Positions 21,938-22,543 of a stretch of 22,543 nucleotides of DNA are shown in pieces. The DNA is from Candidatus Dormiibacter sp. (GTDB lineage Bacteria > Chloroflexota > Dormibacteria > UBA8260). The stretch's first letter is position 1; each line of letters opens with the position of its first letter. The DNA is taken from assembly GCA_025450495.1 (NCBI GenBank), contig JANWHI010000030.1, positions 1 to 22,543 on the forward strand, read 5' to 3'. The notes under the pieces were generated by a model. It did not search any database. It saw only the letters and a list, made by a program, of their open reading frames with translations, and was not told the DNA's origin. Made by a program: the position numbers and the translations under genes.

Positions 21938-22543
21938 TCAGTCCCCAGGCTCGGCGTACACGTTGAGCATCGCGGTCTCGGGCAGCGGCAGCGGCGACAA
22001 TTCCGCCTCATCGGTGGCTCGATCAAGCTCGAGCACCAGCTCGGCGCGCATCTCCTCGGCGTCGCCGGCGTGCAGCACACCGAGCTCTTCCAGGGTCGCC
22101 TTGAACCGATGCAGCGAGTCGCGTTCCTTGTCCGCCTCGAGATCTTCCGCGGTGCGATAGCGGCGCTGATCGTCGTCGGAGCTGTGCGACGTCAGACGCA
22201 GCACCTTGGCCTCGATGAGGGTCGGGCCGTCGCCGCGACGCGCGCGCTTCACCGCCTCGCGTGCCGTCCGGTAGCAGGCGATGGCGTCGCATCCGTCGAC
22301 GATGACGCCCGGGATGCCGTACCCCTTGGCGCGGTCCGCGACGTCCTCGGTCGGCATCTGCTTCTGCCAGGGCACGCTGATCGCGAACCCGTTGTTCTCG
22401 ACCAGGAAGATCACGGCGAGCTTGTGAATCGCCGCGAAGTTCAGGGCTTCGTGGAAGTCGCCTTCAGAGGTGCCGCCCTCGCCGATGGAGGTGAATGTCA
22501 CCGCGTCCTCGCCGCGCATCCGCGACGCGAACGCGATTCCTGC
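21938..22543 (-). CDS. bkdAA: Branched-chain 2-oxoacid dehydrogenase E1 alpha, N-terminus cut off
   Basis: C-terminal 201 residues of the E1 alpha subunit; the frame stays open to the window edge and the true start lies beyond it. The thiamine-diphosphate motif is GEGGTSEGDFHEALNFAAIHK with VENNGFAIS (GEG replaces the usual GDG, as in many branched-chain enzymes). The loop LTSHSSDDDQRRYR corresponds to the phosphorylation loop of mammalian BCKDH and is the best sign that this is branched-chain rather than pyruvate E1. The stop codon is 2 nt from the GTG of bkdAB, giving tight coupling in the operon. Confidence 0.94.
   Translation of the reverse strand, partial: AGIAFASRMRGEDAVTFTSIGEGGTSEGDFHEALNFAAIHKLAVIFLVENNGFAISVPWQKQMPTEDVADRAKGYGIPGVIVDGCDAIACYRTAREAVKRARRGDGPTLIEAKVLRLTSHSSDDDQRRYRTAEDLEADKERDSLHRFKATLEELGVLHAGDAEEMRAELVLELDRATDEAELSPLPLPETAMLNVYAEPGD

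Noticed and set aside
21938..22543. Pyruvate dehydrogenase as the identity of the E1/E2 genes
   Set aside because: The SHSSDDD loop in E1 alpha and the GGVF and HGALYHSQS motifs in E1 beta follow the branched-chain pattern. Substrate range is still only predicted.
1..22543. CRISPR arrays, insertion sequences, phage genes, attachment sites or an origin
   Set aside because: No regularly spaced repeats, transposase or integrase motifs, terminal inverted repeats or DnaA-box clusters were seen; the tRNA genes show no integrated element beside them.

Overview
The window is a dense, GC-rich bacterial chromosomal segment (roughly two-thirds G+C by eye) of mostly housekeeping and signalling genes. 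There is no phage, transposon, CRISPR array or other mobile element that I can see. GC-rich codon use, frequent GTG/TTG starts, several genes with a TANNNT-like -10 box only 6-10 nt before the start codon (suggesting leaderless mRNAs), and tRNA genes without encoded CCA fit a high-GC Terrabacteria-type lineage such as Chloroflexota, Dormibacterota or Actinomycetota. This is inference; no marker gene here settles the taxon.

Layout. 1-969 (+): 5'-truncated DnaJ/CbpA co-chaperone, overlapping tail-to-tail with a TlpA-like thioredoxin (966-1520, -). 1580-4391 (-): a close-packed run of GAF-EAL phosphodiesterase, VIT/CCC1-type membrane transporter and a RibD C-terminal-domain reductase. 4505-5431 (-): YihY/BrkB membrane protein, separated from the GAF-EAL gene by a gap with two inverted repeats. 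5594-7441 (+): membrane-bound GGDEF-EAL protein. 7478-8578 (-): isocitrate dehydrogenase, divergent from 8684-11407 (+), which holds mutY, a formyltransferase, a stand-alone receiver and a small protein that may be a degenerate GGDEF domain. 11464-11536 (-): tRNA-Phe. 11614-12713 (+): an unknown gene overlapping dtd by ATGA. 12716-16883 (-): NrtR-like regulator, tRNA-Val, PRC-barrel-like protein, rpiA, a small unknown gene, lipB and lipA. 16964-18592 (+): pruA, divergent from lipA. 18605-22543 (-): bkdAA (cut by the window end), bkdAB, bkdB and an unknown protein.

How the genes work together. The clearest functional link is lipoate and branched-chain 2-oxoacid metabolism: LipB and LipA make the lipoyl group that the BkdB E2 subunit carries, and BkdAA/BkdAB feed it. 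PruA (glutamate semialdehyde oxidation) and isocitrate dehydrogenase put this in a setting of amino-acid catabolism and the TCA cycle. The second theme is cyclic di-GMP: one EAL protein with all expected catalytic residues, one GGDEF-EAL protein with a sound GGDEF and I-site but an eroded EAL domain, and a receiver/degenerate-GGDEF-like pair lie within about 8.3 kb.

No gap between genes exceeds about 210 bases. I found no clearly new multi-gene system. The best leads are the receiver/degenerate-GGDEF pair, the repeat-bearing gap in front of the GAF-EAL gene, the six-tract G-quadruplex motif in the reductase gene, the Cys/His tail on the formyltransferase, and the unknown protein in the bkd operon.
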